Assembly (NCBI RefSeq): GCF_014873945.1
Contig: NZ_JADBEC010000001.1
Coordinates: forward strand, 2,931,001-2,995,000
DNA: 64,000 nucleotides
DNA from: Rhizobium viscosum
GTDB lineage: Bacteria > Pseudomonadota > Alphaproteobacteria > Rhizobiales > Rhizobiaceae
Direction: 5' to 3'
Positions 36,667-45,183 of the stretch are shown here, piece by piece. The translations under genes were made by a program, and so were the position numbers. Position 1 is the stretch's first letter; every line of letters starts with the position of its first letter. The notes beneath the pieces were generated by a model that was not told the origin of the DNA, made no database searches, and saw nothing but the letters and a program-made list of their open reading frames with translations.

Positions 36667-37530
36667 ATGGAAAACTGGATATCGCTTCAGGCTGAGCTAG
36701 GCAGTTTCGAGCATCGCAAAACCGTTTATACTTTTGCGCTGAAGATGAGTTTTCTGGCAGTCATTCTGTCCGGCTTCATCATCGTGATTACCCTGCCTCC
36801 GCTCAACTTCATGGGAGTGCTGCCGATCACCCTCGGGCATGCCATGATCTTTGCTATCATCCTCTCCTGGCTGATCGGCGGAATGGTGTCGGGCGTGCTG
36901 TCGCTCGTTGCGGGCTTTGCCATTCATGACCTGACAGTCTCGCGCGCCAAGTTCGAAAAGCTCAGCCGCACAGATACGCTGTCGGGGCTCTTGAACCGTC
37001 GGGCTTTCACTGACGCGCTGGAGAAGGTAGATGGGGATGCCTGTCTCGCCATCTTCGATGTCGACCGCTTCAAGGCGATCAACGATCGCTTCGGCCATGG
37101 CTGCGGTGATGCCGTCATTACTGGCGTCTCAGCCATGCTTTCTGCGGCTTTTGATGGCGAGCCGGTCGTGGCTCGGCTCGGCGGTGAGGAGTTTGGTGTC
37201 GTCGTTCAGGGCGGGACGCCGGAGGAGCGCGTCGCGCGCATTGAAGGGGTGAGAGCACAGATTGCTGCGCGGCCGATTCCGGCGGATGGGCATGACGTCA
37301 CCATCACGATATCAGGCGGCATTGCCGACCTCCATGAGGGACGCGACAAGGAGGCGGTCTATGCTTCCGCCGACAAGGCGCTCTACCTCGCCAAGGCGCT
37401 CGGCCGCAATCGTGTCGTCCACGAGCGGGAAGGGCTGAACCACGCCTGGCACGGGCTCGTCGAAAACGGTCTCGGCGTCCAGGGTATTGCGCCTAACGAG
37501 GCGAACCTGTTGCAGGCCTCCGGAATCTAA
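36667..37530 (+). CDS. Membrane-bound GGDEF-type diguanylate cyclase inside the urease cluster
   Basis: 287 residues. Two N-terminal membrane segments (about 24-44 and 52-85) and a short helix lead into a GGDEF domain: [40 protein letters not shown] and the catalytic loop [12 protein letters not shown]. The active-site motif is intact (GGEEF). No RxxD inhibitory site is visible five residues upstream, so product feedback may be absent. It makes cyclic di-GMP from GTP at the inner membrane. Its presence between ureC and ureE is unusual. The end overlaps the untranslated region before ureE. Confidence 0.88.
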   Translation: MENWISLQAELGSFEHRKTVYTFALKMSFLAVILSGFIIVITLPPLNFMGVLPITLGHAMIFAIILSWLIGGMVSGVLSLVAGFAIHDLTVSRAKFEKLSRTDTLSGLLNRRAFTDALEKVDGDACLAIFDVDRFKAINDRFGHGCGDAVITGVSAMLSAAFDGEPVVARLGGEEFGVVVQGGTPEERVARIEGVRAQIAARPIPADGHDVTITISGGIADLHEGRDKEAVYASADKALYLAKALGRNRVVHEREGLNHAWHGLVENGLGVQGIAPNEANLLQASGI

Positions 37531-37615
37531 AGCTGCCGTTTACGAAACGTGCATTGGTGCTTGCATCGTCAGGGGCTATTTTGCATGGTCTAGGTCCCAG
37601 TTTAACGGATATGTC

Positions 37616-38200
37616 ATGCAGCGCGTCACATCTTACCTTCCCGCCGGCACCCCTTCCTCCCATCCGACCGCACAGGTCAAGCTGCCGCACGATCTGCGGC
37701 ACCTGCGCCGCAAGCTCCTGCATCTGGAGAATGGCGAGATGGTGATGCTCGATCTCAAGGATCCGGTGCTTTTCGCCAATGGTGACATGCTGGTGCGCGA
37801 AGATGGCGAGCTGATCGAAATCCTTGCCGCCGACGAGAAACTGTTCGAAGTGCGCGGCCGTGACCGCACGCATCTGATCGAACTTGCCTGGCATCTCGGC
37901 AACCGTCATCTCTCGGCGCAGATCGAGGAGGATCGCATCGTGATCCTGCGCGATCACGTCATCCGCACCATGCTGCAGGGACTGGGCGCGATGGTGCTCG
38001 ATATCAACGAACCCTTCCAGCCGGCTCGCGGCGCCTATCATTCCCACGGCGGACATTCGCACGGGCATGACCATCATGATCACGGCCATAGCCATGATCA
38101 TGGGCATCACGACCACGAGCACCATGATCACGAGCACCATGACCATGGGCACGATCATCACGACCATGACCACGACCACAGCCACCATAAGCACGATTGA
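37616..38200 (+). CDS. ureE: UreE, urease nickel chaperone with long histidine-rich tail
   Basis: 194 residues from ATG 37616. The N-terminal domain ([40 protein letters not shown]) and the metal-binding domain ([30 protein letters not shown]) are standard. The last ~53 residues are almost only His, Asp, Gly, Glu and Ser, with about 29 His. This is expected to bind several nickel ions and hand them to the UreDFG complex, or to store nickel. The DNA of the tail (38039-38197) is a degenerate CAT/CAC-GAC repeat. A longer frame starting at 37487 overlaps the cyclase gene and is not favoured. Confidence 0.92.
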   Translation: MQRVTSYLPAGTPSSHPTAQVKLPHDLRHLRRKLLHLENGEMVMLDLKDPVLFANGDMLVREDGELIEILAADEKLFEVRGRDRTHLIELAWHLGNRHLSAQIEEDRIVILRDHVIRTMLQGLGAMVLDINEPFQPARGAYHSHGGHSHGHDHHDHGHSHDHGHHDHEHHDHEHHDHGHDHHDHDHDHSHHKHD

Positions 38201-38206
38201 CGCCTG

Positions 38207-38878
38207 ATGGCTGAGAATCGTGAGCTGCAGGCTCTGCTACGCCTGACGGCATGGCTTTCGCCGGCCTTTCCCATCGGTTCCTTCGCCTATTCCGGCGGGC
38301 TGGAGCGGGCGGTGGCGGATGGACTCGTCGGCGATGCGGACATGTTGCGGCGCTGGCTGGAGACGTTGACCAGCAACGGCTCGGTCTGGAACGATGCTGT
38401 GCTCTTTGCTGCAAGCCATCGTGGTCACCATGATGCTGCTCGCCTTGCGGAGCTTGCCGAACTTGGCGCAGCGCTTGCCGGTTCGCGCGAGCGGCACCAG
38501 GAGACGATGCTGCTTGGAGAAGCCTTCCTGACGGCTGCGCGGGCCTGGCCGGATGACGTATTCAACCGATTGCCTAAGAAGGCAGCCTATCCGGTGGCCG
38601 TCGGTGCTGTGACGGGCGCGCATGGGATAGCGCTTGAGAAGGCGCTCGCTACCTTCCTCCACGCCTATCTCTCACAGGCGGTTTCTGCCGGCATCCGGCT
38701 CGGTGTCGCCGGACAGAAGGATGGCGTTGCTATCCTCGCTGGGCTGGAGGAGCATGTGATGGATATCGCGGCGCATGCTGCCCGCTCCACCCTCGATGAT
38801 CTCGGTTCCGCGACGGTTCAGGCCGATATTGCCGGGCTGCGTCACGAGACACAGCAGACGCGGCTGTTCCGGTCGTGA
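38207..38878 (+). CDS. ureF: UreF, urease accessory protein
   Basis: 223 residues. Family landmarks: LLRLTAWLSPAFPIGSFAYS, GGLERAVADGLV, ASRERHQETMLLGEAFL-like helix (SRERHQETMLLGEAFLTA), YPVAVGAVTGAHGIALEKAL and the end PLARAETQQTR-like stretch (GLRHETQQTRLFRS). UreF bridges UreD and UreG and controls the fidelity of nickel insertion. It starts six bases after ureE. Confidence 0.93.
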   Translation: MAENRELQALLRLTAWLSPAFPIGSFAYSGGLERAVADGLVGDADMLRRWLETLTSNGSVWNDAVLFAASHRGHHDAARLAELAELGAALAGSRERHQETMLLGEAFLTAARAWPDDVFNRLPKKAAYPVAVGAVTGAHGIALEKALATFLHAYLSQAVSAGIRLGVAGQKDGVAILAGLEEHVMDIAAHAARSTLDDLGSATVQADIAGLRHETQQTRLFRS

Positions 38879-38964
38879 GGCGAAATTACCCGCGCATCTG
38901 CGTCATTTGACGGTGGCGGGAAATCAGCGCTTCGCTATCATCTGACTTCGATTGGAGTAAGGCT

Positions 38965-39576
38965 ATGAAATCTAGAAACGGACCCCTGCGCGTTGGTATC
39001 GGCGGGCCGGTCGGCTCGGGCAAGACGGCGCTGACCGAAAAGCTCTGCAAGGCAATGCGCGACGACTATTCCGTTGCCGTCGTGACCAACGATATCTACA
39101 CGACCGAGGATGCCGAGGCGCTGGTGCGCATGCAGGCATTGCCGTCCGAGCGCATCGTCGGCGTGGAGACCGGCGGCTGCCCGCATACGGCCATCCGCGA
39201 GGATGCGACGATCAACCTGCAGGCCATTGCCAATCTCAACGAGCGTATTCCCGATCTCGACGTAGTCTTTATCGAATCCGGCGGCGACAATCTGGCGGCG
39301 ACCTTTTCGCCCGATCTCGCCGACATCACCATCTATGTGATCTCGGTCTGCCAGGGCGAGGAAATTCCGCGCAAGGGCGGGCCGGGCATTACCCGATCTG
39401 ACCTTCTTGTCATCAACAAGAAGGATCTGGCCCCTTACGTCGGGGCCGACCTTGAGGTGATGGACCGCGATGCTACGCGCATGCGAGCGACCCGTCCCTT
39501 CGTCTTCTCCGATATGAAGCGCGGCGACGGGATCAATTCAATTGTCGACTTCCTGCGGGTGCAGGGCGGCCTTTGA
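38965..39576 (+). CDS. ureG: UreG, GTPase for urease maturation
   Basis: 203 residues of the SIMIBI GTPase class. P-loop [20 protein letters not shown]; the metal and switch region [20 protein letters not shown] with the conserved Cys-Pro-His; [20 protein letters not shown]; and the base-specificity motif [18 protein letters not shown]. UreG couples GTP hydrolysis to nickel delivery. It follows ureF after 86 bases and is the last gene of the urease cluster; a CRP/FNR-type regulator is convergent, three bases away. Confidence 0.95.
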   Translation: MKSRNGPLRVGIGGPVGSGKTALTEKLCKAMRDDYSVAVVTNDIYTTEDAEALVRMQALPSERIVGVETGGCPHTAIREDATINLQAIANLNERIPDLDVVFIESGGDNLAATFSPDLADITIYVISVCQGEEIPRKGGPGITRSDLLVINKKDLAPYVGADLEVMDRDATRMRATRPFVFSDMKRGDGINSIVDFLRVQGGL

Positions 39577-39579
39577 GGC

Positions 39580-40266
39580 TCATATCCTTCTCAGCATGTT
39601 GACGTCGCTGATGGCGATGAAGCGGCCGCGCACGGTTACCCCGGCCGATTTGAGCGTCGAGAAAGCGCGCGATAATGCCTCCGGCGCCAGACCCAACTTC
39701 CGGGCGAGCAGGTTTTTCGGAAAGGGTAGCCGCAGCGACGCCACGGCCGGTCCTTCCTCTACGCAATGCGAAAGAAGGTAGTGTGCCACGCGCTGCGGCG
39801 CCGTCTGCATCCGGTCGTTGGCGAGGCATTCCATCGTCGACAGCAGATGCATCGACAGGCTGCGCATGATCGCAGTGCCGATCTGCGGGTGTTCAGCCAG
39901 CAGGGCGCGTACCTTGCCGATGTGGAAGCGGGCAAGCACCGTGTTGTCCATCGACTGGGCGCCGTAGCGATAGATGCCGCCCGCCTGGATCAGACATTCG
40001 GCGAAGCTGTCGCCTGGCTCGCAGATGCGGATGTCTGCCTCGCGACCCTCTCCGTTCAGGCGAAAGAGCCGGACGTAGCCCTCCAGCACACTGTAGAAAT
40101 AAACGCCCGGCTCGCCTTCCTGAAAGAGAATATCGTGCGAAGCGGACGTGATCACGGTGGAGCAGGCGCGGAACGCCTCGGTTTCCGCGCTGTCCAGCTC
40201 TGCAAATATTCCGGCTCTGGAAAGCAGCGCCCGCTCGCGGCTGCTCGGCATCAGCATCCTGTTCAT
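39580..40266 (-). CDS. CRP/FNR-family transcriptional regulator
   Basis: 228 residues from ATG 40266 (GGAGGCGGGAAC upstream); the frame extending to 40359 is not favoured. The cyclic-nucleotide-type beta-roll (ILFQEGEPGVYFYSVLEGYV, EADIRICEPGDSFAECLI) and dimer helix precede a winged helix with LPFPKNLLARKLGLAPEALS and RAFSTLKSAG. The recognition helix has an E-x-x-S-R pattern as in FNR/FixK/DNR proteins that read TTGAT half-sites. No N-terminal Cys cluster is present, so it is not an oxygen-sensing Fe-S FNR; a DNR/NnrR-like role is possible. An anaerobox-like palindrome lies about 80 bases upstream of its start. Confidence 0.88.
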   Translation of the reverse strand: MNRMLMPSSRERALLSRAGIFAELDSAETEAFRACSTVITSASHDILFQEGEPGVYFYSVLEGYVRLFRLNGEGREADIRICEPGDSFAECLIQAGGIYRYGAQSMDNTVLARFHIGKVRALLAEHPQIGTAIMRSLSMHLLSTMECLANDRMQTAPQRVAHYLLSHCVEEGPAVASLRLPFPKNLLARKLGLAPEALSRAFSTLKSAGVTVRGRFIAISDVNMLRRI

Positions 40267-40345
40267 GTTCCCGCCTCCGGTAGCGGCGAATGCCGCCAAT
40301 ATCCCCTTGATGATGCCAGAATAGGGGAAGCGGGACGCGGAGGAA

Positions 40346-40359
40346 TTGATTTTGGTCAA
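40346..40359. promoter_or_regulatory. FNR/FixK anaerobox-like site
   Basis: TTGAT-TTTG-GTCAA, nine of ten positions of the TTGAT-N4-ATCAA consensus. It lies 80-93 bases upstream of the CRP/FNR-type gene and could mediate autoregulation or control by another FNR-type protein. Confidence 0.5.
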
Positions 40360-40375
40360 ACGCTCAGGTGAGCCC

Positions 40376-40573
40376 TTATCGAAGCCGGCGATTGCTCGGG
40401 ATGGTGAAGGACCAGGCGTTCGGGCCTTTGCGATTGCTCATGAACCGACGCAGAAATGGCAGGAGGACATACAGGCGCTTGCCGTGTTCGGCCTCCTCGA
40501 CAGGTCGGCCGTCGCACGGGTTCCCCCATCGGTCTTCATAGAGATCCTTGAATAGCGAGCTGATCGGGATCAT
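40376..40573 (-). CDS. Small protein of unknown function, divergent from the lacI-type gene
   Basis: About 65 residues from ATG 40573, with GGAG nine bases upstream; ATG 40588 would add five residues. The sequence (ISSLFKDLYEDRWGNPCDGR, YVLLPFLRRFMSNRKG) has no membrane segment or known motif. Third codon positions are GC-rich like true genes here, which supports coding. A perfect 20-bp palindrome (operator O1) abuts its 5' end, so the LacI-family regulator may control it. It may be co-transcribed with the CRP/FNR-type gene 110 bases downstream. Confidence 0.5.
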   Translation of the reverse strand: MIPISSLFKDLYEDRWGNPCDGRPVEEAEHGKRLYVLLPFLRRFMSNRKGPNAWSFTIPSNRRLR

Positions 40574-40588
40574 CGCTCCATTCTCCAT

Positions 40589-40709
40589 ATTTTGAATCGA
40601 TTCAAAATCCCAATGGAATTATTGAACCGATTCAATCTTCCTCCTCATCCTTAACTCTGTCAAGTTTATTTTGAACCGATACAATCCTTTGCTAGAGTGA
40701 ACCGGTTGG
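40589..40709. promoter_or_regulatory. Array of LacI-family operators between the small gene and lacI
   Basis: Four related palindromes: O1 at 40589-40608, a perfect 20-bp palindrome ATTTTGAATCGATTCAAAAT; O2 at 40622-40635, TTGAACCGATTCAA; O3 at 40671-40684, TTGAACCGATACAA; and O4 at 40698-40709, TGAACCGGTTGG. The central CG and A/T-rich arms fit LacI/GalR operators. Spacing between centres is 30 and 49 bases for O1-O2 and O2-O3. The site lies in the divergent promoter region of the adjacent LacI-type gene. Confidence 0.72.
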
Positions 40710-40727
40710 TATCTGCAAGGAGCAGCT

Positions 40728-41789
40728 TTGGGCAAAGGACATGTGAGACTGGCTGATGTCGCGAAGGCGGCAGGCGTATCCCAGGGTACGGCATCGAATG
40801 TTTTCAGCCGTCCGGAAGTGGTGAGGGAGGAAGTGCGCGAGCGGGTGCTCAATGTCGCCCGCGAGCTCGGTTACGGTGGGCCTGATATCAAGGGCAGGCT
40901 GCTCAGGGCAGGGCGGGTGAACGCGATCGGTGTCGCCGCCGTCGAACCGCTCACCTATTTCTTCGACGATCCCTGGGCGCGTTCGCTGATGACGGCGATC
41001 GGCGAAGTTTGCGATGCCAGCGGCACAGGCATTGCCGTCGTATCGGCTATGAACGAGGAGCGGCTTGCCTGGAACATCAACAGCGCGCTCGTCGACGGCT
41101 TCATTCTGCTTTGCGTGGAAGGCGGAGAGAGGCTCGTGGAACTCACCCGCCAGCGCCAGCTGCCGTTCATCGCGCTGGCGCTCGGCATCGAGGATGAGAC
41201 GATCCCGGCGATCGGCATCGACAATGTCGCAGGCGGCGCGGCGGCGGCGCGGCATCTGCTGGAACTCGGGCATCGTGACATCGCGATCCTGTCGATCGGC
41301 GATGTCGATGGCCTTATCGGCCTGGTGGTGCCCGAACGTGTCGATCCTGAAATGGAAGCGACCCCGCGTGACCGCATGCATGGCTACTGGCAGGCGTTGG
41401 CGGAATACGGCATTCCTCGCGAAGCTGTTCCTATCCAGGGAACGCTGCATGACAGATCGAGCACCATGATGGCGATGGAGGCCCTGTTCTCCTCGGCCAG
41501 TGCGCCGACGGCCATTCTGGCCATGTCGGACAAGGTTGCGCTGTTCGCGATGCAGTGGCTTGCCGAGCGCGGGCTGAAAGTGCCGAAGGACGTATCCATC
41601 ATCGGCTTCGACGGTGTGCCGGAAGCTGCAACCTCACGTCCGCGTCTGACCACCGTCGCCCAACCCTTTGCCGAAATCGCACGACGCTCGGTGACGGCGA
41701 TCCTCGAAAATGCACTGCCGGAAAACCATGAGGCGCTCGATCTCGAGCTTGTCGTGAGAGACAGCACGGCGCCGCCGTGTCCACGCTAA
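40728..41789 (+). CDS. LacI/GalR-family transcriptional regulator
   Basis: About 353 residues starting at TTG 40728 with AAGGAG five bases upstream. N-terminal helix-turn-helix VRLADVAKAAGVSQGTASNV and hinge helix region, then a periplasmic-binding-like sensor domain (IGIDNVAGGAAAARHLLELG, ILAMSDKVALFAMQWLAERG, PKDVSIIGFDGVPEAA). The effector is probably a sugar or related small molecule but cannot be read from the sequence. Four TTGAACCGATTCAA-like operators lie in its own promoter region, so autoregulation is likely. No sugar operon is adjacent. Confidence 0.92.
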   Translation: MGKGHVRLADVAKAAGVSQGTASNVFSRPEVVREEVRERVLNVARELGYGGPDIKGRLLRAGRVNAIGVAAVEPLTYFFDDPWARSLMTAIGEVCDASGTGIAVVSAMNEERLAWNINSALVDGFILLCVEGGERLVELTRQRQLPFIALALGIEDETIPAIGIDNVAGGAAAARHLLELGHRDIAILSIGDVDGLIGLVVPERVDPEMEATPRDRMHGYWQALAEYGIPREAVPIQGTLHDRSSTMMAMEALFSSASAPTAILAMSDKVALFAMQWLAERGLKVPKDVSIIGFDGVPEAATSRPRLTTVAQPFAEIARRSVTAILENALPENHEALDLELVVRDSTAPPCPR

Positions 41790-41802
41790 GGCTCAGAAAA
41801 TA

Positions 41803-41830
41803 AAAAAGCCGGGTCGATGCCCGGCTTTTT
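41803..41830. terminator. Bidirectional terminator between lacI-type and RND pump genes
   Basis: Stem AAAAAGCCGGG / CCCGGCTTTTT (11 bp) with a 6-base loop TCGATG, with A and T tails on both sides. Confidence 0.88.
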
Positions 41831-41847
41831 GCCTCATGGTGTTAGGC

Positions 41848-44800
41848 TCATTCAGCCGCGAAGGGCGGCAGGCGCAGCACGTTGGTGTCGTTGCCCGTCT
41901 TGCGCTTGCTTTCCGGTCTTTCGATCGCGGTCAGGCGCTCCTCCAGCGACTCGATGTCGCTGCGGTTCTCGCGCGCGGCGCGGGTGAGATCTTCGCTCGA
42001 CATCGGCAGATCCTCCTTGTCCTTCTTGCCGACCAAGCGGCCGAAGATCCAGCCGAGGAGGCGGGAAAGATCGTCCATGATCAGGAAGAAGGAGGGCACG
42101 ACGACGAGCGAGAGCACCGTCGAGACGATAATGCCGCCGATCACCGCGATCGCCATCGGCGCTCGGAACGAGCCGCCTTCGCCGACGCCGAGCGCGGAAG
42201 GCAGCATGCCGGCCGACATGGCGATCGAGGTCATGATGATCGGCCGTGCGCGCTTGCGGCCGGCTTCGACCATGGCCTCGACGCGGGGCATGCCCTGATG
42301 GCGCATCTCGATCGCGAAATCGACGAGCAGGATGGCGTTCTTGGTGACGATACCCATCAGCATCAGAATGCCGATCATGACGGGCATGGACAGCGGATTG
42401 CTGGTGATGATCAGGCCGGCGGCCACGCCGCCGATGGCGAGCGGCAGCGAGAACAGGATGGTGAAGGGCTGGATCACATCCTTGAAGAGCAGGATCAGCA
42501 CCGTCAGCACCAGCAGGAGGCCCATCAACATGGCGTTGACGAAGCTCTGCTGCATCTCGGTCTGGACCTTTGTATCGCCGCTTTCGGCAAGATGCACCGT
42601 CGCCGGGATTTGCGCGTCGCTGACGATCTGGCGGAAGCGGGCCGAGGCCGTGTCGAGTGCCACGCCCTGCGGCAGGTCCGAACCGATCGAGACGACGCGG
42701 TTGCGGTTATTGCGCTTGATCGAGCTCACGCCTTCCGAATAGTCGATATTGGCAACGCTCGAAAGCGGAACGGTGCCGCCGCTGGCGGTCTGGATCTTCA
42801 GCGCCCGGATGGCGGCAAGGTCGCGGCGCATGTCGAGCGCGGCCTGGACGCGGATCGGGATCTGGCGATCGTCGAGCGAGATCTTGGCGAGCGCCGCATC
42901 GACGTCGCCGATGGTGGCGACGCGGATCGTCTCGGAGATCTGCTGCGGCGTGATGCCGAGGCGAGCGGCCTCGTCCTTGCGCGGGTAGACCTGTAGTTCC
43001 GGACGGGGCAGGGAGCCGTCGGCGCTGACATTGGCGAGCAGCGGATCGGCGCGAAGCTTGGATTCCAGAATGCCGACGGCGTCGTTGAGGTCCTTCTCGT
43101 TCTTGGAAAGGAAGTTGAAGGACAGGTCGCGCTCGCCGCGGTCGTTGAGCTTCAGGATATGGACGTCGGGAATGTCGCGCAGCTTGGCGAAGACTTCCTT
43201 TTCGATATTCCATTGCGGACGTTCACGGCCGTGGACTTCTACCTTCGGCAGCATCGGGCCAATGACCGGGATATGGCCAAGCACATCGTTGACCACCTTC
43301 TTGACCAGCGATTGGTCGAGCTTGTCGAGTGCGAGCGTGATGGTCGCACGGCGCAATTCGAGCTCGCCCTTCGGCGAAGCGCCGCCGAGCACGAAGACGC
43401 TTTCGACGCCGTCGATGTCCTTGACCCTGTCATAGATCGCATCGGTCGTCTTCTCGGTGTCGTCGAGCCGCGCGTTCGGCGGCAGTTCGACTGAGAGAAC
43501 AATGCGCGAAGCGTCTTCCGGCGGTAGGAAGCTGCCAGGCACGAACATGAATAGTGAGATGACCGAACCAACCGTGAGGAGGAGGGCTACAATCAGCGTC
43601 GTATAACGCCAATACCACCTGCGAGTCGTGCCGGTGACAAGACGCGTATAGCCCTTCATCAGCAAACCATCATTATCGTGATGGTCGTCAACACCGTCTT
43701 CGGCGCGCATGAGATAGGCGGCCATCATTGGGGTGATGAGGCGCGCGACCATCAGCGAAAAGAAAACGGAGAAGGCGACGGTCAGGCCGAACTGGATGAA
43801 GTACTGGCCCGGAATGCCCGGCATGAAGGAAACGGGCACGAAGACGGCGATAATCGTGAAGGTGGTGGCGATAACGGCGAGGCCGATTTCGTCCGCGGCC
43901 TCGATCGCCGCTCGATAGGGCGTCTTACCCATCTTGATATGGCGGGCGATGTTTTCGATTTCCACGATCGCATCGTCGACGAGAATACCCGTCGCGAGCG
44001 TCAAAGCCAGGAAGCTGACGAGGTTCAGCGAGAAGCCCATCATGTCCATGACCCAGAAGGTCGGGATCGCCGAGAGCGGCAGGGCGATGGCCGAGATCAG
44101 GGTCGCACGCCAGTTCCTGAGGAACAGAAGCACGACAATGACGGCGAGCAGCGCGCCTTCGAGCAGCGTATGAATGGCCGCTTCGTAGTTGCCGTAGGTG
44201 AAATAGACCGAATCGTCGATCATCTCGATCTTCACATTCGGGTTTTCGCTCCTGACCTTGTCGAGGCTCTGCGCCACGGTTTCGGCGACGCTGACCTCGC
44301 TGGCGCCCTTCGAGCGGAAGACGCCGAAGGTGACAACCGGCGTATCGTTGAAGCGCGAGAAGGATTTCGGCTCCTCGTAGGTGTCCTTGATGACGCCAAG
44401 ATCGGACAGCTTGACGAAACGGCCGCTCGGCAGCGCAATCGTCGTGTCTGCAAGCTCGGCGACGTTGCGAGCATCGCCGAGAACGCGGATGGCCTGTTCG
44501 CTGCCGGCCACCTGGCCGCGGCCGGAGCCGAGGTCGACGTTTGTGCCGCGCAGCTGCTGGTTCACGCTTGCGGCGGTGATGCCGTGAGCGTTGAGCTTGT
44601 CGGGGCTGAGTTCGATGCGCACTTCGCGCTCCGCGCCGCCGTAACGGTCGACGCGGCCGATGCCGGCCTGGCCCTGCAGGGCACGCTTGACGGTATCATC
44701 GACGAACCAGGAGAGCTCTTCCAGCGACATATCGGGCGAGGAAACGGCGAAGGTCTGGATCGCCTGGCCCTCGACATCAACCTTGGTGACGATCGGCGTT

Positions 44801-45171
44801 TCGGCCGTTGCCGGCAAATCGCTGCGAATGCGGTCGATCGCGTCCTTGACGTCCTGCACAGCCTGTTCCGTCGGCACTTCCATCCGGAACATGACGTTGG
44901 TCTGCGAGCTGCCATCGGTCACGGTCGACTGGATTTCGTCGATACCGGTGATCGAGGCTATCGCGTCTTCGATCTCCTTCGTCACCTGCATTTCGAGTTC
45001 AGCCGGCGACGCGCCACTCTGCGTCACGCTGATCGAAACGAGCGGCACGTCGATATTCGGGAAGCGCGTGATCGGCAGCGTGTTGAAGGACTGCATGCCG
45101 ATGAATATCAGCAGGCAGAAGGCCAGGAGCGGCGCGATCGGATTTCGAATGGACCAGGCTGAAAAATTCAT
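41848..45171 (-). CDS. RND-family multidrug efflux transporter (AcrB/HAE1 type)
   Basis: 1107 residues. Typical RND layout: a membrane segment at the start (NPIAPLLAFCLLIFIGMQSF), a first porter loop, then TM2-TM6 with the proton-relay Asp pair in ATGILVDDAIVEIENIARH, a second loop, and TM7-12 (GIVTKNAILLVDFAIEMRHQ). The last ~65 residues form a charged tail with a helical part (ENRSDIESLEERLTAIERPE), longer than in AcrB. It pumps drugs or other hydrophobic compounds from the inner membrane and periplasm with the adaptor encoded 12 bases upstream. An outer-membrane factor gene is not adjacent. Confidence 0.93.
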   Translation of the reverse strand: MNFSAWSIRNPIAPLLAFCLLIFIGMQSFNTLPITRFPNIDVPLVSISVTQSGASPAELEMQVTKEIEDAIASITGIDEIQSTVTDGSSQTNVMFRMEVPTEQAVQDVKDAIDRIRSDLPATAETPIVTKVDVEGQAIQTFAVSSPDMSLEELSWFVDDTVKRALQGQAGIGRVDRYGGAEREVRIELSPDKLNAHGITAASVNQQLRGTNVDLGSGRGQVAGSEQAIRVLGDARNVAELADTTIALPSGRFVKLSDLGVIKDTYEEPKSFSRFNDTPVVTFGVFRSKGASEVSVAETVAQSLDKVRSENPNVKIEMIDDSVYFTYGNYEAAIHTLLEGALLAVIVVLLFLRNWRATLISAIALPLSAIPTFWVMDMMGFSLNLVSFLALTLATGILVDDAIVEIENIARHIKMGKTPYRAAIEAADEIGLAVIATTFTIIAVFVPVSFMPGIPGQYFIQFGLTVAFSVFFSLMVARLITPMMAAYLMRAEDGVDDHHDNDGLLMKGYTRLVTGTTRRWYWRYTTLIVALLLTVGSVISLFMFVPGSFLPPEDASRIVLSVELPPNARLDDTEKTTDAIYDRVKDIDGVESVFVLGGASPKGELELRRATITLALDKLDQSLVKKVVNDVLGHIPVIGPMLPKVEVHGRERPQWNIEKEVFAKLRDIPDVHILKLNDRGERDLSFNFLSKNEKDLNDAVGILESKLRADPLLANVSADGSLPRPELQVYPRKDEAARLGITPQQISETIRVATIGDVDAALAKISLDDRQIPIRVQAALDMRRDLAAIRALKIQTASGGTVPLSSVANIDYSEGVSSIKRNNRNRVVSIGSDLPQGVALDTASARFRQIVSDAQIPATVHLAESGDTKVQTEMQQSFVNAMLMGLLLVLTVLILLFKDVIQPFTILFSLPLAIGGVAAGLIITSNPLSMPVMIGILMLMGIVTKNAILLVDFAIEMRHQGMPRVEAMVEAGRKRARPIIMTSIAMSAGMLPSALGVGEGGSFRAPMAIAVIGGIIVSTVLSLVVVPSFFLIMDDLSRLLGWIFGRLVGKKDKEDLPMSSEDLTRAARENRSDIESLEERLTAIERPESKRKTGNDTNVLRLPPFAAE

Positions 45172-45183
45172 CGGATGGTCTCT

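Noticed and set aside
38041..38197. Short repeated DNA that could suggest a CRISPR-like or tandem repeat array
   Set aside because: It is the coding sequence of the UreE His-rich tail; units are degenerate and there are no spacers.
43678..45162. 494-codon open frame on the plus strand opposite the RND pump gene
   Set aside because: Shadow of the RND gene; low-complexity Arg/Asp/His translation without motifs.
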